Origin: Piper betle
Lineage: Eukaryota; Streptophyta; Magnoliopsida; Piperales; Piperaceae
Assembly: GCA_033002965.1 (NCBI GenBank)
Contig: JAURVB010013128.1
Span: forward strand, 1 to 64,000
Length of the DNA stretch: 64,000 nucleotides
Direction: 5' to 3'
Shown: one piece after another, positions 11,166 through 20,856 of the stretch
How positions within the stretch are numbered: position 1 is the stretch's first letter
Layout of the letters: each line of letters opens with the position of its first letter
The notes under the pieces: model-generated
Database searches by the model: none
What the model was told of the DNA's origin: nothing
The model's input: the letters and a program-made list of their open reading frames with translations, nothing else
Translations under genes and position numbers: made by a program

Positions 11166-11747
11166 CCAAGTGGATCCATCAAAAGTGAAAGCAGTCACTG
11201 ATTGGCAACAACCTAAGTTAGTCACTGATATGAGAAGCTTCCTTGGTTTAGCAGGTTACTATAGGAAATTCATTAAAGACTACTCCTTCGCAGCATCGCC
11301 GATGACCAAACTGACAAGGAAGGGGGTCAAGTTTGAATGGTGTAGTAAGTGTGAGGAGAGTTTCAAGTCTCTAAATAAGAGTTTAACAACTGCACCAGTC
11401 TTGAAAGATTCGTAGTCTATGAAGGATTCGTACTCTTCAGTGATGCGTCTCGGTTGGGTTTAGGATGCGTCCTTATGCAAAAAGGTAAGGCGGTGGCCTA
11501 TGCCTCTTGTCAATTGAAGATTCATGAGAAAAATTATGCAACCCGTGACTAGGAACTGGCAGCAGTGGTTTTTCCCTGAAGATTTGGAGACACTACTTGT
11601 ATGGAGCCCAGTTCAAAGTCTTCATTGATCACAAGAGTTTGAAGTATATCTTCACCCAGAATGACCATAACCTTCGACAGAGGCGGTGGATAGAATATTT
11701 GAAGGACTATGACTTCCAAATCTTATACCATCCAGGGAAAGGATTAT
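11166..11747 (+). pseudogene. RT thumb and RNase H fragment in inverted orientation
   Basis: The plus strand reads [24 protein letters not shown], then after stops L-F-S-D-A-S and [13 protein letters not shown]. This is the end of RT and the RNase H domain, head-to-head with the minus-strand RNase H at 10903-11165. The two share the stretch around the D-H-K-S-L-K motif, so this is a second copy and not just a flipped piece. At about 11748 it runs into LTR-B sequence after Y-H-P-G-K-G. A TAG at the end of V-L-K-D-S and further stops make it dead. It marks an inversion or template-switch breakpoint in the element. Confidence 0.75.
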
Positions 11748-12730
11748 ACGAACAATACAATATTTCAAATAATTATACAGACACACTTAGTAACTTTAAA
11801 GGTGCGGGCCCGTGTTAGACTGAGTCAATTCTTTGACCTCGATTGCGTTACAGCGCATGGTGGTCGAATCTGGGCTCAGGCCGACCAAGGCTGCCAACAA
11901 GGGAAAGTACAACATTTCAAATGAGTATACGGACCTTGATATTTTGCACTCGCAGCTGCGACCAATGATCATAATTTGAACGAGAATATAAAATTATACA
12001 TAAATATAATTTTATTCGAGTAGAAATGCATACAACTAAATGTCTAATATATATATCATTATTAAAATTTTGACAACATATCATGTCACAATTCAAAAAT
12101 TTTAAATATTAAATTCTCAACAAATCTAGTGAGATAATTAATAATTTATCTGATATAATCATTTAAGTCCTACTTTACATTTTAAATTAATTATCTAAAT
12201 CATTATTAATACCTAATAGTTGATAAAATAATTATTACTAATAAATAAGTATTTAATTTTCTTTTGCAGTGATAATTACTTAACCTCGATCTTGATGATT
12301 TAGCTGACGGTTATAATTTTTAATCGCTACTATTATTTACAGCAATTTAATTAATTAATTTATTCAATCAAATTATTTAAAATAATTTGTTTTATTTTAA
12401 TTCATGAATATTATTAATATAATTATTTTATTTTATTCGACTATATAATGTTTCGAACTTTATTTATTTTCATTATGCTATTTAGGTTTGATGTGAGTGA
12501 TTTCTCTCTGACTATAGTTTAATAACCCATTTTGTATATTACTGACTCGTTATTAAAATAATCACTTTGTTTACCTAATATTAAATTTAATATGGTAGAG
12601 GTAGAATCTTTATTTGATTATTACTTATAACCATCGAACTTAATAATTTAAAGTACACGAATTACCTATCACCAATTAATTACTACAGTGATTATATTAC
12701 TCATGGATTACCCAATTTTTTATTTACACC
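11748..12730 (-). mobile_element. LTR-B fragment (B3-like middle part)
   Basis: Starts in the ACAATACAATATTTCAAATA block, then GACTGAGTCAATTC, the conserved palindrome (about 11988-12015, one base off), and an AT-rich middle that resembles B3 more than B1 or B2 (TTTGCAGTGATAATTACTTAACC; TATTATTTACAGC). Both LTR ends are missing. It lies inside the pol region, so it belongs to the rearrangement there. Confidence 0.75.
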
Positions 12731-13330
12731 AATAACTATGTGCATTACATATATAACTTAGCAATTATTATTCATCCAAATCCCTAAGTTACTTGAATTA
12801 TACCACTACGACCAGCAATAACAGGTACTACGACATTCCCCAAACAAAAGAAGAAACCAGTAACCCTAGACACAGCAAGCATACTATACAGAAAGGATGA
12901 TCAACCACAAACCATTAGTGCAACTCACAACGTCTTCATCAACATGAGGGGCAGCAACCAGAACGTATCAATATGCGCTCAACAAAACAACCAAACAACC
13001 CAAAGAAACCCCAACAATTCATGCAACCAAAATCGACGAGACCCCATGCATAAGATGCTAGGGATCCTACAATTCAGCCAAGCATCTCCAACAAAAAAAC
13101 AATCCGGGATTGCTACATGCACAACCTGATTTGGAAGCCACCGACTGAACCGCATGCCTACTTGACAAGGCACCGTAGAAAACACTCCAAAACACAAGCC
13201 GAGAGCGAGGAAAACTAGGGGAGATGGGAAGGAGATGGTAGCGATCAGGCCAACATGAAACCTTCTTCCCAAACAGAAATAAAACGTGGGAAAAAAAGAT
13301 GTGAAGCAACTAAAATAATGTGTCCTAACT
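12731..13330. other. Unassigned insert in the rearranged pol block
   Basis: About 600 bp with no match to the other repeats here. Short open frames (for example 12944-13129 plus, rich in N and Q) show no family features. No gene can be supported. Confidence 0.4.
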
Positions 13331-13597
13331 TGATAAACAACTTAAATATAATTTGACAGTGTATTATAAATAAAAAAAACTAGGCATACTCTTATATACT
13401 CTAATAACTCATTTTGCTGTTGCGTCACTGACGTTATCATCATATACTTGGGTACACATGACCATTATGACTAATAACATATGACCGATCTTAGCTCAGC
13501 ATGCGTGTTCTAAAACTAACTTGACTAAAAAAAACAGTCAAACCGACTGTTTTTCTACTATAAAGCCCTAACTCGAGTCACGGGTACACATACACAT
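13331..13597 (-). mobile_element. LTR-A terminal fragment; unassigned DNA to 13780
   Basis: AAAAACTAGGCATACTCTTA, then ACGTTATCATCATATACTTG, GGTACACATGACC and CCCTAACTCGAGTCACGGGT follow the order of the LTR-A end at 28800-29024. It is therefore the U3 start of an LTR-A in minus orientation, diverged. The stretch 13598-13780 to its right, up to a twofold repeat of GGTTGTGGCCAATCAGTG, holds nothing I recognise. Confidence 0.6.
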
Positions 13598-13780
13598 TGC
13601 ATCTTTTGATATCTTAATCATGTGTGTTTAAGCCCGTTCATAATATATCAACATCACGCTTATGACTTTAGCACATTGCTTATTACCTGTTTAGCTTATT
13701 TTCCGATATCAAAATTAATGTTCGACCACAATATCAGATTAGTTCTATTATTTAATTTCCTATTACATGTCATGCATGAC

Positions 13781-14762
13781 TGCTGAGTTAGGTTGTGGCC
13801 AATCAGTGTTTGACTTAGGTTGTGGCCAATCAGTGACCGCTTTCACTTTTGATGGATCCACTGCAATTCTAGCCTTTCAGACAATATGACCATAGAAATT
13901 TACCTCCCTCATCCAGAAGTCACACTTTGAGAGCTTGGCGAACAGTTGATGTTCTCTCAGAACTTCAAAAGTAATAAACAGGTGCTTCACATGTTATTTT
14001 TCATTATTTGAATAGACCAGTCCACAAATACGATAAGAAACTTGTCCAGGTATGTGTGCAACACTGTGTTCATGAGTGACATAAAGTCCTCTGGTGCATT
14101 TGCTAGACCGAAAGGCATAACTAGAAACTCATAATGTCCATACCAAGTTCGGAAAGCTGTTTTTTGTATGTCTGCCTTCTTTACTCGCAACTGGTGATAA
14201 CTAGACTGCAAGTCTATCTTAGAAAGATTCTGGCTATTTTTAGCTAATCAAACAAGTCATCAATCCTTGGTAAGGGGTATCGATTCTTGATTGTCACTTG
14301 ATTGATTTTTCGATAGTAAATACACAGCCGAAGTAATCCATCTTTCTTCTTCACAAAAAGAACAGGGGCTCCGCAGGGTGAAGTACTTGGTCTGATGAAG
14401 CCTACTTGCAACAACTCTTCTAGTTGACTCTTTAACACCTTGAGTTCTGCTGGAGCCATGCGGTATGGTGCTTTAGAAATTGGTGTTGATCCAGGTTTTA
14501 GTTCAATGGCAAACTCCACTGCCCGCTTAGGAGGTAACCCTGGAAGTTCTTCTGGGAATACATCGGGAAACTCTGTTACCACAGGAATCATGGACAACTC
14601 TTTCGGTTTTGACTCCAACTCAACTAAGTTGGCCAAAAAGGCTTTACAACCCTCACCAAATAACTCGACTGCCTTGCCAATCGACACAATACAAGAAGAT
14701 GGATCATGCGATGACCCATTGAAAATGACTCCCATCTCACAATTAGAAGGTTTTGTCACCAC
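13781..14762 (-). pseudogene. Reverse transcriptase remnant with destroyed active site
   Basis: On the minus strand, 14244-14762 carries [26 protein letters not shown], and [12 protein letters not shown], the fingers and palm of a Ty3 RT. The section 13987-14211 continues with [19 protein letters not shown] and M-P-F-G-L. Where F-V/I-D-D is expected the sequence reads F-V-D-W: about 7 bases are missing near 14015-14024, which removes the second catalytic D and shifts the frame. The remaining part (to about 13781) reaches [11 protein letters not shown] and stops at a small tandem repeat. It lies directly downstream of the protease. Confidence 0.85.
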
Positions 14763-14789
14763 TCTCTTCCCTTTATAGTCAAGAAAAGT

Positions 14790-15131
14790 CTAGTGTGTAG
14801 ACAACCAGTCCATTCCCAATAGTACATCATACCCTTTTACCCCATATATGATAAAGTTCCACACATAGGGTTTCCCTTGTATATTTAAGGATAGGTTAGT
14901 CACTACTAAAGTTGTGACTTCACCGTCTCCCGTTGCAGTAGTGACTCTATAGGCCTTAGATAAGGGAGATGGTTGGAGTCCTAACCTCTTGACTATTTGA
15001 GATGATATGAATGAATGTGGACACCCCGAATCAAATAAAATATCCACCATGACTCCTTGAATTAGAATTTTACCTTGGACAGTGTGTTCATCTGCCTCAT
15101 CTTCCTCAACTTCAACTGCATAGAGCTTCAC
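14790..15131 (-). pseudogene. Retrotransposon aspartic protease remnant
   Basis: A 113-codon open stretch on the minus strand, overlapping the end of gag in another frame. It has I-L-F-D-S-G-C-P-H-S-F-I-S, the single D-S-G active site of a retropepsin that works as a dimer to cut the gag-pol polyprotein; the usual next residue A is C here. The flap and C-terminal half follow (Y-D-V-L-L-G-M-D-W-L), typical of Ty3 proteases. RT follows in the expected order. The domain itself is nearly intact but sits in a broken polyprotein. Confidence 0.83.
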
Positions 15132-16263
15132 CTTCCCTTTGTTTGCCAGTTGTGCTGGTGTCGGGTAGCGAATAGGAGCCGGTGCCTTCCCTTTTTAGGC
15201 TGCTCTTGTTGTTGCTTCTGAGGTTGATGCACTCCCTCTGTATGTATCCCGTTCTTCCACAGTTAAAGCACCTACGGGGCTCCTTGCATCTCCCTAAATG
15301 CTCTTCTTGTAATTTTGACACTCGCCTCCATGGGATATCCTCAAACTTCCTTTTAAGGTTCCCCTCTATGTTCCCACGGTAGTTCTACTGCTGGTGTCCG
15401 GCTGACCTATTTTGGTTACTGACAGGGTTGGCATTCTTGTGCTGAGAATCAACCTTTCCTTGCTTCGGCACGGTCATACTCGATCACCAACTCTTGAGTA
15501 GTGGCTGAGTCGATCAACTCAGTTATCGTACTCCTTGACACTGTAGCATTCTTACCTCTCAATTCTGGCTTCAATCCCCAAAAGAATTTGTCAGCACTCA
15601 CCTTATCAGTTGCCAGAAACCAAGGAGCAAAATGCTCCAGCTGTAAGAATTTCTTGGCATATTCCTGAACTGAATTCTCCCCCTAAACCAAATTGGCAAA
15701 TTCAAGTGCTTTCTTATGGACAACTGGCTCTGGAAAATATGTCCATTGAAAGCTGCCACAAATTCTGCCCATGCGATGGAGGAAATTTGCATGTATTTCC
15801 ACCAGTAAGATGCTTCCACTTGAAGCATGCAAGTTGCCAATCTCACTTGATGGTGGTGGGGGCAAAGACAGAGCTCTAAACGCTTTTTCGGTAATGTCAA
15901 TCTAGCTCTCCGCCTTCATTGGATAAATCCCTCCAATAAATGCCTCAGCACCATTCTTTCTAAATTTTTCCACAGTGTAGCGGTCACTATCACCAACCAC
16001 TGGCGACACCACTTGTCGGACTACCAGTGGCACTGGTTTGGACTCTCCCCTTGCTCGCCTAGGTTAGCTAACCCTTCCCACAGTTGGGCACTCCCTTGAC
16101 CACCATCTGGGGTGATTCTGGGACCCGCTACCAAGTTTGAGGCTCCATGCCCTACTACCACTTATGGTAACCGCTGAACAATATTTTGAACCATAGAATT
16201 TGTATTTTCTGAAGCCTGTGCCAGTCCCTGTATGGCCGTTAGGATCTTAGCCAATACATTCTC
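15112..16263 (-). pseudogene. gag, codons 19 onward (capsid and zinc knuckle), broken
   Basis: On the minus strand the sequence picks up at GAGAATGTATTGG (E-N-V-L) and runs parallel to the gag at 62898-64000: I-L-T-A-I-Q-G-L-A-Q-A-S-E-N-T, then Y-T-V-E-K-F-R-K-N-G-A-E, then the capsid motif V-R-L-A-T-C-M-L-Q and A-S-Y-W-W-K, and finally the zinc knuckle C-F-N-C-G-R-T-G-Y (H replaced by Y) ending C. Stops and frameshifts occur throughout. Codons 1-20 lie at 22351-22409, on the other side of a 6.1-kb insertion, and the five bases GAGAA (TTCTC on the plus strand) occur on both sides. Gag would form the virus-like particle and bind RNA. Confidence 0.85.
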
Positions 16264-16413
16264 TGTAATGACCCGACCCAAATTGCAACGTAATGGGTCT
16301 AAGTCATTTCTTTAAAATGGTTACCCCAAGTTAAAGATCTATAGTCCATTCTCACTTATAAACAGGATCTCCTAGTTGGTATTAGATGTGGGATTAAGTT
16401 GAGGGATCTCACA
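16264..16413 (-). mobile_element. 150-bp TRIM-like LTR
   Basis: Minus strand: TGTGAGATCCCTCAACTTAA at the start, TATAAGTGAGAA in the middle (possible TATA box), GGGTCGGGTCATTACA at the end, TG...CA termini. It is preceded (minus strand) by AAGGTGGGCGGAT, a polypurine tract, so it is a 3' LTR. Size and style fit plant terminal-repeat-in-miniature elements. It abuts the TTCTC target duplication. Confidence 0.65.
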
Positions 16414-16568
16414 ATCCGCCCACCTTAGGAAATTTTGTCCCCAAAATTCCTACACTTGGCCCAATGTTAACACCCCCCCACGAGCTTCTTTGGCCCGTGA
16501 TCGGCAGCCTAGCCAATGTCCCTAATCCAGCCCACCATCTAACACGTCACCAGGTTGCTCTGATACCA
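16414..16568 (-). other. TRIM-like interior: PBS, short leader, polypurine tract
   Basis: GCTCTGATACCA at 16557-16568 is the complement of the PBS TGGTATCAGAGC (plant tRNA-iMet). It is followed on the minus strand by about 120 non-coding bases, then TTTTGGGGACAAAATTTCC and AAGGTGGGCGGAT just before the 150-bp LTR. The interior has no coding capacity. Confidence 0.65.
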
Positions 16569-16570
16569 CC

Positions 16571-18398
16571 TGTACCGACCTCCATTTTTCACGATATTGT
16601 GGGCCTTGCTGGCCAGGTGTTACTCAAAATTTAACAAAACCAACCCTATAACGACCAGTCCTAACCGGACCGGGTGTTACTTAAAAGATTACATGAATAA
16701 TATGAAAGCAAATAAGTCCAACATTTCTAATTCAAAAGAACTTGTGTTTCAAATGACAATGTATGAAATAATTATCCCACAGTCTTGGACCGTATCCCAT
16801 AGCCACATTTATAACACAAGAAAAGTAAAAAGAGAAGTCCGATTATTATCTGTTCACCACCTGAGTTGGTCGAAGAACCACCCTGTCGTTTCTTAGTCTT
16901 TATTTCCAGGTGCTAACCTGCGGAGGCAATTCCACATTAGTGATTAACCACTAAGCAGTACAATTAAAAAAATAAATCCATAAACTCCCTATTATTATCT
17001 ATAATAATGGCTATTGTGACCATTCCAACATGTCCATTTATTAGTTGAGGGTTCAGTCCACCATGTCCACTAGTTGGCTGATGGGTCAGTCTACTATGTC
17101 CATCTATTGGCTGATGGGTTAGTCCATCATGTCCATTACTGGCTGGCAAGCCCACTCCGCCATGTCCATTATCGACTGGTGAGTCCAATCCACCATGTCC
17201 ATTAGTTGGCTGATGGGTCAGCCCACCATGTCCGTAATTGGCTGGTGAGTCCAATCCACCATGTCCAATTTATTGGCTGAAGGGTCAGTCCATCATGTCC
17301 ATTACTGGCTAGCAAGTCCAATCTACCATGTCCGTTATCAGACTGGTGAGTCCAATCCACCATGTCCGTAATTTGCTGGCGAGTCCAATCCGCCATGTCC
17401 AATTTATTGGCTGATGGGTCAGTCCATCACGACCATTACCAGCTAGCGAGCCCAATCTGCCATGTCCGTTATATGTTGGTGAGTCCAATCCACCATGTCC
17501 GTAATTGGCTGGCGAGTCTAATCTGCCATGTCCAATTTATTGGCTGATGGGTCGGTCCATCATTTCCATTATCAGATGGGGTGTCCAATCTGCCATGTCG
17601 GTTATCGGCTGGTGAGTCCAATCCACCAGGTTCGTAATTGGCTAGCGAGTCCAATCTGCCATGTCCAATTTATTGGCTGATCGTTCAGTCCATCATGTCC
17701 ATTATCGGCTAGCGAATCCAATCCGCCATGTCCGTAATCGACTGGTGAGTCCAATCCACCATGTCCATTAGTTGGCTGATGGGTCAGTCCACCATGTCCG
17801 TAATTCGCTGGCGAGTCTAATCTGTCATGTCCAATTTATTTTATTATGGCTGTGAGGTCCATTCAGACATGTCCATTATTGGATTATGAAGGGCGTATCC
17901 CGTGTCCAACTGAGTCAATTCCTTGATCTCAGTAGCACTCAGTGCATGGTGGTCGAATCTGGGCACAGGCTAACCAGGTTGTTCACAAGGGGAAAATACA
18001 ACATTTTAAATAATTATACAGACCTAGATATTTCAAACTCGCAACTCGACCAATGATCCTAATCTGAACGAGGACATAAAATTATACATAAGTATAATTT
18101 TATTCGAGTAGAAATGCATGCAAACAAATGACTAATATGTATTTCACTATTAAATTTCAACAATATTAAATATTAAACTATTCATGTGTTATAATCATTT
18201 AAATCCTACTTTACATTAATAATCTAGATCATAATTAACACTTAACAAATAATAAAATTATTATTAGTCATTTGGATCATTTTATGAACAAATATTTAAT
18301 AACTATTATTGGTATATTTTCCTTTGAGATGATAATTACTTAACCACAATCTTGATAATTTAGTTTACGGTTTTAAATCTTTAATCGCTATCCTGATT
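16571..18398 (-). mobile_element. LTR-B2, PBS-side part
   Basis: It starts TGTACCGACC next to the PBS. The first roughly 77 bp match the end of LTR-B5 (TTTTTCACGATATTGTGGGCC; AGGTGTTACTC). At about 16648 a second LTR-type end begins (TATAACGACC...CCGGGTGTTAC), as in B3 and B4. The LTR terminus is therefore present twice in two versions. A 33-bp minisatellite (17020-17850), the GACTGAGTCAATTCC block and the palindrome at 18076-18103 follow. It is interrupted by solo LTR-A1. Confidence 0.8.
17020..17850. repeat. 33-34-bp minisatellite in LTR-B2
   Basis: Same units and order as at 2923-7222 (GTCCGTAATTGGCTGGTGAG; GTCCAATTTATTGGCTGATG), at the same LTR position as in B1. Supports B1 and B2 being one subfamily. 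Confidence 0.92.
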
Positions 18399-20856
18399 TG
18401 TAAAACCCGCGACTCGAGTCAGGGTTTTGTTATCTTTGGCCGGTCGGTTTGACTGTGGTTCCAGTCAGTTCAGATTTCAGAACACATGTGCAGGGCCGAG
18501 GCTGACCGTGTACACGTGCTATGAGGGTTCATGTATACCCAAGTATCAATGATAGCATCAGATACGCATCAGCAGACTAAGTTATCTGTAGATATGAGAG
18601 TATACAATTGATTTTATTTTTTTCATGTTGTGACCGTAGAATTAGTTTAGGCCGAATAACGCATTAGGATGCGTTAGATGGTCTTCGGGTGGGTTATTAG
18701 TTATCCAGCATGTCATTTGGATGTTGTGTTGTTTTGTTTGATTTTATGAGATTTTTCCCAATTTTTCTTGATTTTTCTAGAATTTATTTCGAGTTAGTTA
18801 TTAATCTTGACTCGAGCCGGTGTTGAGTCAAGTTTTATTTACAAGTTTGCCACTCCTATATTTCTCATCTTCCTCCCCCACAACACCCCGACGTTTCACC
18901 ATCCTAAACCCTACCCACCCTTGACTTTTGCCATCGCTGCTGACGCCACCTCGCCGCCGATCGACGCCGCCCAACCCAGCCATGCCGTCGCATCGCTGCC
19001 CCGACCACGCCCGGCCACCGTCTAGCCGTCGCGACACCGGAAATCGCCATGATTTCACGGCCGCACCGAACGCGATTCCACCGCCGCCGTTATGTTGAAG
19101 CCCTTCCCTCGACTTCCCCTACATTTCCCCCTTACCTAGCACTGCCATTGAGGCTGGTCATGGGTCTGATCGGAGCGACCGACCGCCTCGACCTAACTCG
19201 ACGCCGCCATCGGTGGCCATCGCCGCCGCGGCTGCCCTTGTTGTCACCACCATTGGGTCAAGCTCACCGAGACGGTGCTAACCCCTACCTCTGATTGCCC
19301 CGCCAGAGCAGTCGCCTGAAAACCACCAGAACTGCCAGAAAACTGTCGGCACTGTCGCCGGAAAACCGAGACGGTGCTAACCCCTTCGTCCGTCGGCAAC
19401 GATTTCACTGCCGATCGCGAGGTGGTTCTTCCTTCTTTTTTAGAATTATTGCATACATGTTGTGGTCATGGTAGCGTATTGAAATTAATTTTATTAATTT
19501 CATGATTTTAGTTTAATTAACTGTGAATTATGATAAACATGTGATGATTAGCATAGATTGTGTTGCGTGATGTAAATGCTGGCTAATGGAATTGTTAGGA
19601 ACAATTGAATAGTTAATTAAATGCTTGTTAACTAGTTAATTTATGAATTTAGGTTTTGCATGCTAGTATTAAGTTAAACAGATTAAATTGATTAAACCAT
19701 TGTCACCAAATTAGAATAGCTATACTTTGAAATTGGAATTAAAAGTGTTAGGTAATAAATAACGTAGGAAATCATAAAATTATTAACTTGCTTGACAATT
19801 AGATATTTAGTGTGATTGTCGAGATGATTGTTATGTTTGATTATATTCATATATGCATGTGGATATATTAGTTATATAGGCGTGCATCATATACATATGG
19901 GCATTAGTAAATAGTTATGTTCATGTAGGTTCATTGCAGAAGCTCACCGTCTAGGCACGAGATTGAAAAAGAAGTGCTGAGAGCAACACAGTACCGAATA
20001 GATCAGGATGCTGTTGAGTCAGTTGCTCACCGGCTCCTTTGTAGTTGCCCTTATGAGAGTTCTTGAGGAAGATATATGATTGTCTGCTTTCCATGAGAGT
20101 TTGCTCTCATGTTTCAGTTTCATATTAGTTATTTTCGGACCAGTGACACCCATTGTTGACGTTTTTCTACTATATGTAGGTGAGGACGATGAATGGTGCA
20201 TGACGGCCTTGACCAAGGATTAGCGTTTGCATTGCACACACATACTTGGCGCCGCGCCGACTTTTGCGTAAGATGTGATGTGATTGGCTGTTGTATTAGA
20301 TTTACATATTTGTGTATATATGCATGTGTTTATGAGGCTTGTATGCCTTGTTTTAGAAATTGCTTGGAAATGGTTTGAGAAAAACTCTAATGATGTGCTA
20401 TGCTGAAATGAAAAGGAACCAAATGAGCGGAGTATGAAATTGTAGGTGGGCTAGACCCAATTATAAAACGTGTTATTGCTTAACTCCTATTGTGGTGTGC
20501 ATTGTGGTTTTATATATATACCCTATAATTTGTTGTGTTTTTAACAGGTTGTCTCCTTATTGCACTTTTAGGGGAGGCTCTGTCCGTTTTATTCCAGGTT
20601 TTATGAAATTTGATGCTATTTTAATTACTTTGGTGTGTGATTATTATCATGACATTCACGTAGTATCCTATTAGGGTTTTGCATCTCATTCATATATTGT
20701 TTGCACATTGGTGGCGTGCTCCATCTTGAGACGTTGAGAGGGTTATGTTGTAGCTGTTTAGGTTTTGGGTCAGCCAACTTAATTGGTTTACAAGCAGTTC
20801 GATCCTTTGTAACTGTTCTGCTTCAGGTTGAGAGTAAACCAGATTGGGGTGTTACA
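18399..20856 (+). mobile_element. Solo LTR-A1 nested in LTR-B2
   Basis: Runs from TGTAAAACCCGCGACTCGAG to GATTGGGGTGTTACA with no interior attached. Flanks are TGATT (18394-18398) and TTATT (20857-20861), a 5-bp target duplication with one change. The uninterrupted sequence is visible in LTR-B4 near 47561-47575 (ATATCCTTATTCATAGC). Compared with A2 (55365-58435) it lacks about 570 bp near 19958, which removes the TATA box and the leader small ORF. It is the product of LTR-LTR recombination after insertion. Confidence 0.9.
20092..20111 (+). other. LTR-A conserved hairpin (copy A1)
   Basis: CATGAGAG-TTTG-CTCTCATG, an 8-bp perfect stem. It is kept although the promoter segment upstream has been deleted. 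Confidence 0.7.

Noticed and set aside
12944..13129. N/Q-rich open frame as a gene
   Set aside because: Short, with an overlapping frame of similar length on the other strand, inside a rearranged retrotransposon. No family features.
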